DNA of 64,000 bases, from NCBI GenBank assembly GCA_026399835.1, contig JAPLQE010000057.1:62001-126000 (forward strand), written 5' to 3'. The notes below the pieces were generated by a model. The model was not told where the DNA came from. It did not search any database and saw only the letters and a program-made list of their open reading frames with translations. A program made the position numbers and the translations under genes. The stretch is from Burkholderiales bacterium. Its GTDB lineage: Bacteria > Pseudomonadota > Gammaproteobacteria > Burkholderiales > Burkholderiaceae_E. Of the stretch, positions 51,301-59,235 are shown piece by piece (within the stretch, counting starts at the first letter, position 1; the number at the start of each line of letters is the position of its first letter).

Positions 51301-52110
51301 CGATCGCATGCCGCTGCCGGTCGGCGCACCGGCGGGCGAGCGTCCCTCGAGCACGAAGGCCCGCGCGGCATCGCGCCACGCCTGCAGGTACGCGCGCGCA
51401 GCCCGCTGCGCCGCAGCGTCGAGCGCCTCGCGCGGGCCGTCCAGGTCGGCGTCGAGCGCCACCGCCCAGTCGGTGCGCTGCGCGACCATCGACTCCAGGC
51501 AGGCCCGCGCGCCAGACAGCCCGATCTCGTCGACCAGCGCCTGCAGGTCCTCGCGCTCGGCGATGCGCGAGGGCGCGCGCAGCGCGTCGAGCCAGCCGAA
51601 CCACGCCTGCTGCAGCAGCGACGCGCCCTCCTCGCTCAGCTGCGTGCCCTCGGCGGCGTCGACCGACAGCGGGCCGATGGCCGCGAGCGTGCGGAACCAG
51701 CGGTGGAAGGTGGTGATCTCGGGGCCCCGCGGATGGCGCAGCACGGCCTCGTAGAGCCCGCGCGCGTGCGGGGCGGCGGCCTCGGCACCGGCCTCGCCGA
51801 GCCCGTACCAGCCGGACAGCCGCTCGTGCAGCGTCGCGTCGTCGGCCAGCGCGAGCTCGCGCAGCGCGCGGTCCAGGCGCTCGCGCATCTCGTGCGCGGC
51901 CAGCCGCGTGAAGGTCACCGCCAGCACCTGGTCGGGCTCGCAGCCCTCGATCAGCGCACGCACGATCCGCGTCACCAGCAGCGTCGTCTTGCCGCTGCCC
52001 GCGCAGGCATCGACCACGACGCTGGCGGCCGGATCGATGGATGCGAGCCGGAAGACGTCGGCGTCGACCGCGTGTCCGTCGACCTCGAAACGCTCGCCGG
52101 AAGCGCTCAC
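48328..52110 (-). CDS. addA: AddA-type helicase-nuclease, double-strand-break repair
   Basis: A 1260-residue UvrD/Rep-family helicase fused to a C-terminal PD-(D/E)XK nuclease. Walker A is ACAGSGKTT (Lys41); other helicase motifs include FDEFQDTSSLQW, GDPKQSIYRFRRAEARVF, MMTIHGSKGLEADLV and YVALTRAR. The nuclease motif is VWIIDYKWSVD near the end. With AddB it resects double-strand ends to Chi-like sites. Two low-complexity inserts are notable: an acidic Asp/Glu/Pro tract near residue 280 and a 6-residue repeat near 770. GTG 52110 overlaps the addB stop (GTGA). Confidence 0.93.
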   Translation of the reverse strand: MSASGERFEVDGHAVDADVFRLASIDPAASVVVDACAGSGKTTLLVTRIVRALIEGCEPDQVLAVTFTRLAAHEMRERLDRALRELALADDATLHERLSGWYGLGEAGAEAAAPHARGLYEAVLRHPRGPEITTFHRWFRTLAAIGPLSVDAAEGTQLSEEGASLLQQAWFGWLDALRAPSRIAEREDLQALVDEIGLSGARACLESMVAQRTDWAVALDADLDGPREALDAAAQRAARAYLQAWRDAARAFVLEGRSPAGAPTGSGMRSPAREDEPASDDQAAPDDEPAPDDEAVPDDEAALLRAIAAEAGLRGELRAIALVLECGSDATRTLALALDELADRDCADDAAANGWLDALHATVLTARGEPRAWRPSKALDAALAAAGGAAPLIARWQALCGRIANARALLDEWRAVGLNAAAMRCGVGLLEAFRRTKRAQGVIDFADLESIAWRMLRDPGTAAYVQCRMDRRYRHLLFDEFQDTSSLQWRVIADWLQSYAGAGERPSVFVVGDPKQSIYRFRRAEARVFDAAKALLREGFRAREAGTDTTRRNARAIVDVLNRCLPPWMAHYREQATAAAGPPGFAWRLPLIEADAVAGAGAEPFDWLTSPRDDEASLRHREGEAIADAILLARDALAAQGRSLSWREVYVLARSRSGFEAYERALRERGLPVQSDRAGGLLRTLEGDDLRALLGFVRRPSDDLALAQVLASPLVGLDAASIAWIAARGPQVAAPARPGAPAVGSVGLSGDPEGVGAPESAGDPGDAGDPEDAGYPGDAGDPGDAGDPADTGDPADSEDSEAPMPRRWWPRLRRLAAESDPADPPPFDAAAVVALVSGWIDAAARAPVHDFLDAVLSQVDAFARYPAAVEPAQRDVAHANLCAMLGLALDVDAGRYPSLARFLRRLRGFDTLEDREGPSEGRADAVDAIRMMTIHGSKGLEADLVVLADAHGRGQPDGQRLHVDWSPELPRPSQVSFVLGAALAGRARRDSFEREEVLREREDRNLLYVALTRARLGVIVSGTRNRQSPKASWYTFLEGVDEPPGWAGRARVRAQAAAAADAPFPMHLLQLSRLDVGTRRDPGEGGAERDRDGRPAGLLATELGHALHRALELLPAGADEDTVLAALHAFEIDDRQRRAALARARGVMALVPLAPAFERAAPAACEFEIIDAGGEVRRIDRIARVGDEVWIIDYKWSVDAARRPEYVVQLAGYRALVEALEPPPLGPVRCLRTVLVDAAAGQVAFDVDLGGPDRGPMPGD
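49723..49830 (-). repeat. six 18-bp tandem repeats inside addA
   Basis: Six consecutive 18-bp units of the type GTCCCCGGGGTCGCCGGC (plus strand), variably diverged, encoding Gly-Asp-Pro-x-Asp-Ala repeats (GDPGDAGDPEDAG). Frame preserved; partial units extend slightly beyond both ends. Confidence 0.9.
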
Positions 52111-54890
52111 GACCAGTGCCCCTTGCGGCACAGCCCGCGACTCGCGCAGTGCCCGCACTCGACGCCCGAGGCGTGCAGCGGCTCGCCGTCCTGGATGCGT
52201 GCAAGCAGCACGGGCAGCCGCGTGCGCCAGCCGGCGAGCACGCTGGCGGCAGGCTGCGACAGCGGCACCCAGGTCACGCTGTCCCGGCGCAGCGACAGGT
52301 AGCCGCCTTCGACGACCGTGCCGGCCTCGGCCGCGATCAGCGTGTACAGCGCGAGCTGTGCGGCATGGTCCGGCTCGGCGGCGATGCGCTTGAGCCGGTC
52401 GGGGGCGCCGAGCTTGTAGTCGACGACGCGCAGGCCCTGCGGCCCCTCGTCGAGCCGGTCGAGCCGCCCTTCGATGCGCACCGTGCGCGGACCGTCGCGG
52501 GCCTCGATGCGCAGGTCGGTGCCGCCGGGCCGCTCGCCGTCGAGCCAGTTCCAGCCGCGGGAGGCGTCCTCGATCGCCCAGTCGAGGTAGCGATCGAGGG
52601 TCGCGTGCCACTCGGCCAGTTCGCCGAGCGCCCCGCCCCCGGTCGCGAGCTCGCGGGCCGCGACCGCATCGGTGACTTCGATGATCAGCGCCCGAGCGCC
52701 CGCGCGCCCCGACTCGGCGAGCACCACGCCGCGCGCCGGCGCCTCGCGATGGAAGCGTTCGAGCACCTCGTGGACCAGTTCCCCGCGCTCGCGCACGCCG
52801 GGCACGTCGACCGCCTGATCCGCCTCGCGCAGCCGCCAGCCGTCCTGGACGAGGAACCGGAACGGGCAGGCGACGAGCCGCTCGAGCGCACCGACCGACA
52901 GCGTCGTGGGCAGCCCGCCGAAAGCCAGGCCCGGGCGCGACGCACGCGCCGGCACGAGCTCGCGCGGCTGCCCCGGACGGTCCTCGCGCAGGGCGAGCGG
53001 CGTGTCGTCGAGCATCGCCTCGAGCCGCTCGACCCAAGGGCTCGGGCGGGTGCCGTCGCCCGGATCGGTACGGCAGGTGATGGCGGTGTCGGGCGACAGC
53101 GCCAGCAGCAGCGCGAGGTCGCGCTGCTGGCGGACCGCGGCCGAGGCGGCGGTCGGCAGTCCGATCAGCGCACGCAGCGGCTCGTTGACCAGGGGCAGTG
53201 CACCGGGCGCAGCGGGCAGCGCCGCGTCGGAGGCGCCGAGCACCAGCACCGCGTCGAACGCGCGGCCGGCCGCGTCGACCGGCGTCAGAAGTTCGACCGG
53301 GCTCTCGATCGGGCCGTAGAAGCGGTGCCGCTCCAGCGTCATGGCGAGCATCGCGCGGAACTCTGCGAACGGCAGCGCGCGAGCATGCCCCTCGGCATCG
53401 GCGGTGCGGCGCAGCGACTCGAGCCGCGACAGCAGCTGGCGGCCGGCCGCGTCGCCGGCGAGCCGGCGCGGCGCGCCAGCCCAGCGCATCGCATGCTCCA
53501 GCGCGTCGAGGTGCGCCCGCAGCGGCTGCGCGCGTACCTGCCGCTCGGCCAGCTCGCGCAGCCGGGCGAGCCCTTCGGGCGCCGCCCGGTCGGCGTCGCC
53601 GCGCAATCCGTCCCAGCCGCGCAGGTACCCGTGGCGCGTGGCGCGGCGCTCGATCCAGTCGCGCAGCACGAGCCCGCCCGGCGGCCGCACGAAGCGCGAG
53701 TCCAGCCAGCCGAGCAGATCGTCGTAGTAGCCGTCCGCGGCCACCGCATCGAGCCAGCCCATCGCGGCGGTCGCGGCGACCGTCGTCGACAGCAGCCAGC
53801 CCTCGCGGTCGTCGATCAGCACGCCGGCGCGCTCGAGCAGCGCACGCACCCGCCGCGCGAGCCAGCGGTCGAGCGCGACGATCGCCAGCGTCGGCACCGT
53901 GGCCGCCCCGGCGAGCGCTGCCCCTGCAAGGCGGGCATGGACCCACTGCGCGGCGAGCTGCGCCTCCCGCTCGCGGTCGGCCGCGTGCAGGATCGTCGGC
54001 ACCGGCCCGAGCGTCGCGGGCGCCTTCGCGGCCCACTGCCGACGGCGCTCGCGCAAGGGCCGCGGCGGCGCGTCATCGAAACATTCCGGCCAGGCCGCGG
54101 CCAGCAGCGGCGCGGCGCGCCCGACCGCGGCCCAGTCGGGCTCCAGGCGCAGCAGCCGCCCGGGCGGCAACCGCGCCTCGAGCTCGGCCAGCAGCAGCGC
54201 CTCGAGCGGCTCCGGCGGCTGCCACCCGACCCACGCGATCCGCGTGCCGCGCGCAGCCCAGGCGGCGACGAGCCGCCGCATGCGTTCGATGCCCTGGGCG
54301 ACCGGATCCACGCCGGCCCCTTCGGTGGCCCGGGCGATGCGTTCGAGCAGAGACAGGTCCTCGCGCAGTCGGGTCTCTGCGGCCGGCGAACCGAATGCCT
54401 CGACCACGGTGGCGATCCAGTCCGGATCGCCGAGCCGGCCGGCGGCACCGGCCTGCGCGAAGGCATCGAGCACCTCGAGCAGGCCGCCGGCGAAGGCCAG
54501 CCGGTCGGCCGGCGCGCGCTGCGGCAGGCTGTTGGGCAGCGCGGCATCGAGCGCCTCGAGCAGCGCCAGCGTGCGGGCGAGCGCATCGACGGGCACCGCG
54601 GGGGCCAGTTCGTCCGCCCAGGCGGCGCAGGGCCGGATCGGCGGCGGCGCCCACGGCCGCCCGGGCACGGCCAGCCGTGCGCGCACTGCGCGCTGCAGGG
54701 GACCCACCAGCGCCCCCCGGGGGACCACCACCGCGGGCGGTCCGTCGGCGGCGGCCGCAGCGTCGCCGAGCCAGGGCACGAGCGCGTCTGCGGCCGCGCT
54801 CCAGAACGCGCCGCTCCCCGGTCCGTCGGGGGCGAACCGGCGCACCACGGCGCCCGTGCCGAGCTTGCCGGTCACGGGCACGCCGCCCAC
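52107..54890 (-). CDS. addB: AddB-type PD-(D/E)XK nuclease subunit
   Basis: A 927-residue partner of AddA. The N-terminal helicase-like region lacks a P-loop (PAVVVPRGALVGPLQRA). The C-terminal nuclease domain has the motif GLRVVDYKLG, and cysteines in VACPFRF and CGHCASRGLC fit the AddB iron-sulfur cluster. The GTG at 54890 was chosen as the start of the family-like region; nearby alternative GTGs exist. It precedes and overlaps addA by four bases, so addB-addA is an operon divergent from trxA. Confidence 0.9.
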   Translation of the reverse strand: MGGVPVTGKLGTGAVVRRFAPDGPGSGAFWSAAADALVPWLGDAAAAADGPPAVVVPRGALVGPLQRAVRARLAVPGRPWAPPPIRPCAAWADELAPAVPVDALARTLALLEALDAALPNSLPQRAPADRLAFAGGLLEVLDAFAQAGAAGRLGDPDWIATVVEAFGSPAAETRLREDLSLLERIARATEGAGVDPVAQGIERMRRLVAAWAARGTRIAWVGWQPPEPLEALLLAELEARLPPGRLLRLEPDWAAVGRAAPLLAAAWPECFDDAPPRPLRERRRQWAAKAPATLGPVPTILHAADREREAQLAAQWVHARLAGAALAGAATVPTLAIVALDRWLARRVRALLERAGVLIDDREGWLLSTTVAATAAMGWLDAVAADGYYDDLLGWLDSRFVRPPGGLVLRDWIERRATRHGYLRGWDGLRGDADRAAPEGLARLRELAERQVRAQPLRAHLDALEHAMRWAGAPRRLAGDAAGRQLLSRLESLRRTADAEGHARALPFAEFRAMLAMTLERHRFYGPIESPVELLTPVDAAGRAFDAVLVLGASDAALPAAPGALPLVNEPLRALIGLPTAASAAVRQQRDLALLLALSPDTAITCRTDPGDGTRPSPWVERLEAMLDDTPLALREDRPGQPRELVPARASRPGLAFGGLPTTLSVGALERLVACPFRFLVQDGWRLREADQAVDVPGVRERGELVHEVLERFHREAPARGVVLAESGRAGARALIIEVTDAVAARELATGGGALGELAEWHATLDRYLDWAIEDASRGWNWLDGERPGGTDLRIEARDGPRTVRIEGRLDRLDEGPQGLRVVDYKLGAPDRLKRIAAEPDHAAQLALYTLIAAEAGTVVEGGYLSLRRDSVTWVPLSQPAASVLAGWRTRLPVLLARIQDGEPLHASGVECGHCASRGLCRKGHWS

Positions 54891-54908
54891 GGACCGACCC
54901 TGAGATGC

Positions 54909-54938
54909 TCAACGCTCGCCATCTGGCTATGGTAATTT
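54909..54938 (+). promoter_or_regulatory. putative promoter of trxA
   Basis: TGGTAATTT (extended -10, TAATTT at 54933-54938) with a weak TCAACG -35 about 18 bases earlier lies just before trxA. An AGGAG ribosome-binding site follows at 54946-54950. Position is good; sequence match is moderate. Confidence 0.4.
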
Positions 54939-54960
54939 AGACGACAGGAGACCCACGCTC

Positions 54961-55290
54961 ATGTCCAGCACCCAGATCACCCACACTTCCGACGCGACCT
55001 TCGACGCCGACGTGCTCAAGTCCGACGCGCCGGTGCTCGTCGACTACTGGGCCGAGTGGTGCGGCCCCTGCAAGATGATCGCGCCGCTGCTCGACGAGGT
55101 CGCCAAGGACTACGGCGACAAGCTGCGCATCGTGAAGGTCAACGTCGACGACAACCAGGAGATCACCGCGAAGTACGGCATCCGCGGAATCCCGACGCTC
55201 AAGCTCTTCAAGAACGGCCAAGAGGTCGCGACCAAGGTCGGCGCCCTGTCGAAGTCGCAGCTGACGCAGTTCCTGGACACCAACCTCTGA
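54961..55290 (+). CDS. trxA: thioredoxin 1
   Basis: A 109-residue thioredoxin with active site WCGPCK (Trp33, Cys34, Cys37), Asp in VDYWAEW, and cis-Pro in RGIPTLKLF. It reduces protein disulfides in the cytoplasm. It precedes rho, as is usual in Burkholderiales, with a 300-bp leader between them. Confidence 0.98.
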   Translation: MSSTQITHTSDATFDADVLKSDAPVLVDYWAEWCGPCKMIAPLLDEVAKDYGDKLRIVKVNVDDNQEITAKYGIRGIPTLKLFKNGQEVATKVGALSKSQLTQFLDTNL

Positions 55291-55591
55291 TCCATCGTAT
55301 CCTTTAGGGGCGCGCGAAAGCGCTCCCGCATGCTGCGGGCGATTCCCGGTACCCCCGGCGATCGACCCCGCGGTCACCGGGCCGGGCCCATCGGCCTGAT
55401 GCACCCCGAGTTAGATCTTCCGGTCTCCGGCCCCCCGCTTCTGCGTTTCGACCCCCGTTTTCCCTGACCGGCCCCCCGCCGGTTCACCTCCAGCCCCCCG
55501 GACGGGAGCGCAGCAAGGCGACATTCGCCTAGGCGCCCATGGACGTCCCGCAGGGCTCCGATCAGCCGTCACGCTGTCCGCCCCCCCCACG
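55291..55591 (+). promoter_or_regulatory. rho leader with hairpins and C-rich, G-poor stretch
   Basis: The gap between trxA and rho has two overlapping hairpins right after trxA (GGGCGCGC-GAAA-GCGCTCCC at 55308-55327 and CCCGCA-TGC-TGCGGG at 55325-55339), which may terminate or process the trxA mRNA. It then becomes C-rich and G-poor: in 55441-55500 I count 32 C and 12 G. Such text is what Rho binds (rut sites), and E. coli rho is autoregulated by Rho-dependent attenuation in its leader. The same control here is an inference. Confidence 0.6.
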
Positions 55592-56854
55592 ATGCACCTG
55601 TCCGAACTCAAAGCCCTCCACGTATCGGCACTGATCGAGATGGCCGCCGGCCTCGACATCGAGAACGCCAACCGCCTGCGCAAGCAGGAACTGATGTTCG
55701 CGATCCTGAAGCGGCGCGCCAAGACCGGGGAGCAGATCTTCGGTGACGGCGTGCTCGAGGTGCTGCCCGACGGCTTCGGCTTCCTGCGCACCCCCGAGAC
55801 CTCGTACCTGGCCAGCCCGGACGACATCTACATCTCGCCGTCGCAGATCCGCCGCTTCAACCTGCACACCGGCGACAGCATCGAGGGCGAGGTCCGCACG
55901 CCCAAGGACGGCGAGCGCTACTTCGCGCTGGTCAAGGTCGACAAGATCAACTACGAGCCGCCCGAGGCGAGCAAGAACAAGATCCTGTTCGAGAACCTGA
56001 CGCCGCTGCACCCCGAGGTGCCGATGGTGCTCGAGCGGGACACCAAGTCGGAAGAGAACTACACGGCGCGGATCATCGACATGATCGCGCCCATCGGCAA
56101 GGGCCAGCGGGGCCTGATCGTCGCGCCGCCGAAGGCCGGCAAGACCGTCCTGATGCAGCACATCGCGCATGCGATCACTGCCAACCACCCGGACGTCGTG
56201 CTGATCGTGCTGCTGATCGACGAGCGGCCCGAGGAGGTCACGGAGATGCAGCGCTCGGTGCGCGGCGAGGTGGTCGCCTCGACCTTCGACGAGCCCGCCA
56301 CCCGCCACGTCACCGTCGCCGAGATGGTCATCGAGAAGGCCAAGCGCCTGGTCGAGCACAAGAAGGACGTGGTGATCCTGCTGGACTCGATCACCCGCCT
56401 GGCCCGCGCCTACAACACGGTGGTGCCGGCCTCGGGCAAGGTGCTGACCGGCGGCGTCGACGCCAACGCGCTGCAGCGCCCGAAGCGCTTCTTCGGCGCG
56501 GCCCGGAACATCGAGGAAGGCGGCTCCCTCACCATCATCGCCACCGCGCTGGTCGACACCGGCAGCCGGATGGACGAGGTGATCTTCGAGGAGTTCAAGG
56601 GCACCGGCAATTCCGAGCTGCACCTGAACCGCCGGATGATGGAGAAGCGCGTCTACCCCGCGATCGACATCAACCGCTCGGGCACCCGGCGCGAGGAGCT
56701 GCTGATCCCGAAGGAGCAGCTGACCAAGATCTGGATCCTGCGCAAGCTGCTGCACGACATGGACGAGCTCGCCGCGATGGAATTCCTGCTCGACAAGGTC
56801 AAGCAGACCAAGTCGAACCAGGAGTTCTTCGACTTGATGAAGCGCGGCGGCTGA
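55592..56854 (+). CDS. rho: transcription termination factor Rho
   Basis: A 420-residue hexameric helicase: N-terminal SAP-like helices ([16 protein letters not shown]), the cold-shock-like RNA-binding domain ([20 protein letters not shown]), Walker A PPKAGKT (Lys184), Walker [17 protein letters not shown], and the R-loop region [17 protein letters not shown]. Full length and highly conserved. Start ATG 55592 follows a C-rich leader; no strong Shine-Dalgarno sequence is seen. Confidence 0.99.
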   Translation: MHLSELKALHVSALIEMAAGLDIENANRLRKQELMFAILKRRAKTGEQIFGDGVLEVLPDGFGFLRTPETSYLASPDDIYISPSQIRRFNLHTGDSIEGEVRTPKDGERYFALVKVDKINYEPPEASKNKILFENLTPLHPEVPMVLERDTKSEENYTARIIDMIAPIGKGQRGLIVAPPKAGKTVLMQHIAHAITANHPDVVLIVLLIDERPEEVTEMQRSVRGEVVASTFDEPATRHVTVAEMVIEKAKRLVEHKKDVVILLDSITRLARAYNTVVPASGKVLTGGVDANALQRPKRFFGAARNIEEGGSLTIIATALVDTGSRMDEVIFEEFKGTGNSELHLNRRMMEKRVYPAIDINRSGTRREELLIPKEQLTKIWILRKLLHDMDELAAMEFLLDKVKQTKSNQEFFDLMKRGG

Positions 56855-56873
56855 CGAGGGGTTTCGAGCTGGT

Positions 56874-56915
56874 TGATCGGGGGTTTCGAGCTGCGCAGCA
56901 GCGAGCCCGATCAAC
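56874..56915 (+). terminator. inverted repeat after rho
   Basis: TTGATCGGG and CCCGATCAA form a perfect 9-bp stem, with an inner CTGCGCAG palindrome. A 14-base direct repeat GGGGTTTCGAGCTG also occurs twice just after the rho stop. No T-tract follows, so this is a weak terminator prediction. Confidence 0.4.
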
Positions 56916-56992
56916 GGACGCCGCATACTTGCGGCGGCCGGGTGCCCCCCCGGACGTGAATCCGCCGAGAGGCGGCCAATCTCTCCCAAAAC

Positions 56993-57001
56993 TGATACAC
57001 T
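56993..57001 (+). promoter_or_regulatory. putative extended -10 promoter of rpmE2
   Basis: TGATACACT (TG-n-TACACT) lies about 84 bp before the rpmE2 ATG. The -35 region is GC-rich without a clear match. Confidence 0.35.
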
Positions 57002-57084
57002 CAAAAGCTTTCCCAAACCCAGGGAACGTGCCCGCCCCGTCAAGACGGCCTGCGCGCGGCGACCCACAAGACCGAGGCTCCAGC

Positions 57085-57357
57085 ATGAAAGACGGCATCC
57101 ACCCCGAGTACCGCGAAGTCGTGTTCCTCGACATGTCGAACGGCTTCAAGTTCATCACCCGCTCGACGGCGCATACCCGCGAGAAGATCACGATGGACGA
57201 CGGCAAGGAATACCCGCTCTACAAGCTGGACGTCACCTCCGAGTCGCACCCGTTCTACACCGGCGCCCAGCAGCGCATCAGCGAGACCGGCCGCGTCGAG
57301 AAGTTCCGCCAGCGCTTCGCGCGCACCGGCGCGACCAAGCCCAGCTCGGCGTCCTGA
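57085..57357 (+). CDS. rpmE2: 50S ribosomal protein L31 type B
   Basis: A 90-residue L31 of the zinc-free type B (C-minus) class: [37 protein letters not shown], and no Cys pair. It binds at the 50S-30S interface. ATG 57085 was chosen because [10 protein letters not shown] is the family start. It follows rho in the typical rho-rpmE2 order. Confidence 0.98.
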   Translation: MKDGIHPEYREVVFLDMSNGFKFITRSTAHTREKITMDDGKEYPLYKLDVTSESHPFYTGAQQRISETGRVEKFRQRFARTGATKPSSAS

Positions 57358-57371
57358 TCGTGGGTCGGCTG

Positions 57372-57413
57372 TCCCGGACCCGTCGGTCCGGGATCGGCGC
57401 CGACGCCGATCCC
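57372..57413 (+). terminator. two overlapping perfect hairpins after rpmE2
   Basis: TCCCGGACC-CGTC-GGTCCGGGA (57372-57393) and GGGATCGGCG-CCGA-CGCCGATCCC (57390-57413) share four bases, so they compete in part. Neither is followed by a T-tract. They probably mark the rpmE2 mRNA end. Confidence 0.5.
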
Positions 57414-57439
57414 GGGGCGCCCGCTGCGCGCTCCGCCCT

Positions 57440-57494
57440 CCAGGGCAGCCTCTCGGCTGCTTCGCTTTACCAGGGCAGCCTCTCGGCTGCCCTG
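57440..57494 (+). repeat. direct repeat with embedded hairpin before the glycosyltransferase gene
   Basis: The 21-base unit CCAGGGCAGCCTCTCGGCTG plus C occurs at 57440-57460 and 57470-57490. The second copy extends to a perfect 10-bp hairpin, CAGGGCAGCC-TCTC-GGCTGCCCTG, ending at the first base of the candidate GTG start at 57494. Confidence 0.8.
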
Positions 57495-59221
57495 TGCCAT
57501 TTACGACCGTGAAGCCCTTCTTCGTCACCGCCCTGCAGGCCGCCAAGATGCCGCGGTGGCTGCTGCTGTTGATGTGCGCGCTGTACGTCGTGCCGGGGCT
57601 GGTCGGCCGGGATCCGTGGCGATTCGAGGATGCCGCCGGCTTCGGCGTGGCCTGGACGATGTCGGCCGCCCCGCGCGGCCTGGCCGACTGGCTGATGCCC
57701 AATGTCGTCGGCGTGCCGATGGTCGAGGAAGGCCCCCTGCCCTTCTGGCTCGGCGCGATCGCGGTGCGGGCGCTGCCCTTCCTGGCGCCCGACGCGGTGG
57801 TGCGCGGCGTGGCGATGGCCTGGCTCGCCCTGTTCTTCGTCTGCCTCTGGTATGCGACCTGGCTGCTCGCGCGCCGGCCCGAGGCGCAGCCGATGGATCC
57901 GTTCGGCGCGTCCGCCAATCCGGTCGACTTCGGCCGTGCGATCGCCGACTCGGCGCTGCTGCTGACGCTGGCGACCTTCGGGCTGCTCGCCCGCATCCAC
58001 GAGACGACGGCCGAGGCGGCCCAGGTCGCCTGGGTCGGCGTGTTCCTGCTCGGCTGCGCACTGACGCTGGAACGCCCGCGGCTGGGGGGCGCGCTCGCGG
58101 GGCTCGCCATCGGGCTGACCGCCGCAACTCGGGGGCTGCCGCTGGCGGGCGCGCTGCTGCTCGCCGCGCTGCTGCTGGCGGCACGCGTCGGCGCCTTCCG
58201 GCTGGTCGCGCGGCCGATGATCGCCGGGCTGCTGCCGGTGGCCCTGATCGTCTCGGCGGCCTGGCCGCTGGCGCTGTCGACGGCAGGCGAAGCGGGCGCA
58301 CGGCACCTCGCCGGCTGGCTGGCCTGGAACCGGTCCCTGGTGTCCGGGCCCACGCTCGACACCGTCGCCTACGCCGTGCAGAACGTCCCGTGGTTCTTCT
58401 GGCCGGCCTGGCCGATGGCCGCCTGGGCGCTGTGGCGGTGGCGCGAGCGCAGCCTCGAGCCTGCGCTCGCGGTGCCGGGCATCAGCGCGGCCGTGCTCGC
58501 GATCGCCTCGGTACTGTCGCCGCGCGGCACCGAGGCGATGCTGCTGCCGCTGGTGCCCGCCGCAGCCATGCTCGGCGCGCTGGGCCTGCCGACCATCCGA
58601 CGCGGCCTGGTCAGCCTGATCGACTGGTTCGCCGTGATGACCTTCACGCTGATCGGCGCGGCGCTCTGGGCCTACTGGATCGCGTTCCAGACCGGCTGGC
58701 CGCCGAAGATGGCGTTCCGCGCGCAGCAGTCGGTGCTCGGCTTCCTGCCCTCGATCGACGTCTTCGAGGTGGTGGCCGGCGCGGTGGTGACGCTCGCGTG
58801 GCTGGCGCTCGTGGCCTGGCGCGTGTCGCGCCAGCCGCGCGCGATGTGGCGGCCGGTGATCCTGTCTGCCGGCGGCATGGTGCTGGCCTGGTGCCTGCTG
58901 ATGACGCTGTGGCTGCCCGCCGGCAACCACCGCAAGACCTACCGCGACGTCGCACAGCAGGCGGGGCTGGTGGTCTCGCCGCGCCACGGCTGCGTCGCGA
59001 CCCTCGGCCTCGACGTCGCGCAGCGCGCGACCTTCGCCTATTTCGGCGGACTGCGGCTCGACGATACCCGCGGCGACTGCGAGTGGCTGCTCGTCGCCGA
59101 CCGCTCGAACGCCCCGCTCGACCCGGCGCAGGCGAGCGGCCGCTGGCGCCAGGTCTGGCGCGGCCAGCGTCCGGTGGACCGCCAGGAGCAGTTCCGACTG
59201 TTCCGCCGAACAGCCGCCTGA
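57494..59221 (+). CDS. ArnT-like membrane glycosyltransferase
   Basis: A protein of up to 575 residues with about ten to twelve hydrophobic helices and a C-terminal soluble part (NHRKTYRDVAQQAGLVVSPRH, then FAYFGGLRLDD). The opening VPGLVGRDPWRFEDA, with the DPW...ED acidic loop after TM1, is typical of the ArnT/PMT (GT83/39) superfamily that transfers sugars from polyprenyl phosphates. The start is uncertain: GTG 57494, GTG 57509 or ATG 57548; the first overlaps a hairpin. Sugar and acceptor unknown. Confidence 0.8.
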   Translation: MPFTTVKPFFVTALQAAKMPRWLLLLMCALYVVPGLVGRDPWRFEDAAGFGVAWTMSAAPRGLADWLMPNVVGVPMVEEGPLPFWLGAIAVRALPFLAPDAVVRGVAMAWLALFFVCLWYATWLLARRPEAQPMDPFGASANPVDFGRAIADSALLLTLATFGLLARIHETTAEAAQVAWVGVFLLGCALTLERPRLGGALAGLAIGLTAATRGLPLAGALLLAALLLAARVGAFRLVARPMIAGLLPVALIVSAAWPLALSTAGEAGARHLAGWLAWNRSLVSGPTLDTVAYAVQNVPWFFWPAWPMAAWALWRWRERSLEPALAVPGISAAVLAIASVLSPRGTEAMLLPLVPAAAMLGALGLPTIRRGLVSLIDWFAVMTFTLIGAALWAYWIAFQTGWPPKMAFRAQQSVLGFLPSIDVFEVVAGAVVTLAWLALVAWRVSRQPRAMWRPVILSAGGMVLAWCLLMTLWLPAGNHRKTYRDVAQQAGLVVSPRHGCVATLGLDVAQRATFAYFGGLRLDDTRGDCEWLLVADRSNAPLDPAQASGRWRQVWRGQRPVDRQEQFRLFRRTAA

Positions 59222-59235
59222 ACCCACGCACGACG

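Noticed and set aside
48328-54036. 1902-codon frame including addA and about 640 upstream codons
   Set aside because: The upstream part is the shadow of addB in another frame; the GTG at 52110 starts the helicase domain and overlaps the addB stop.
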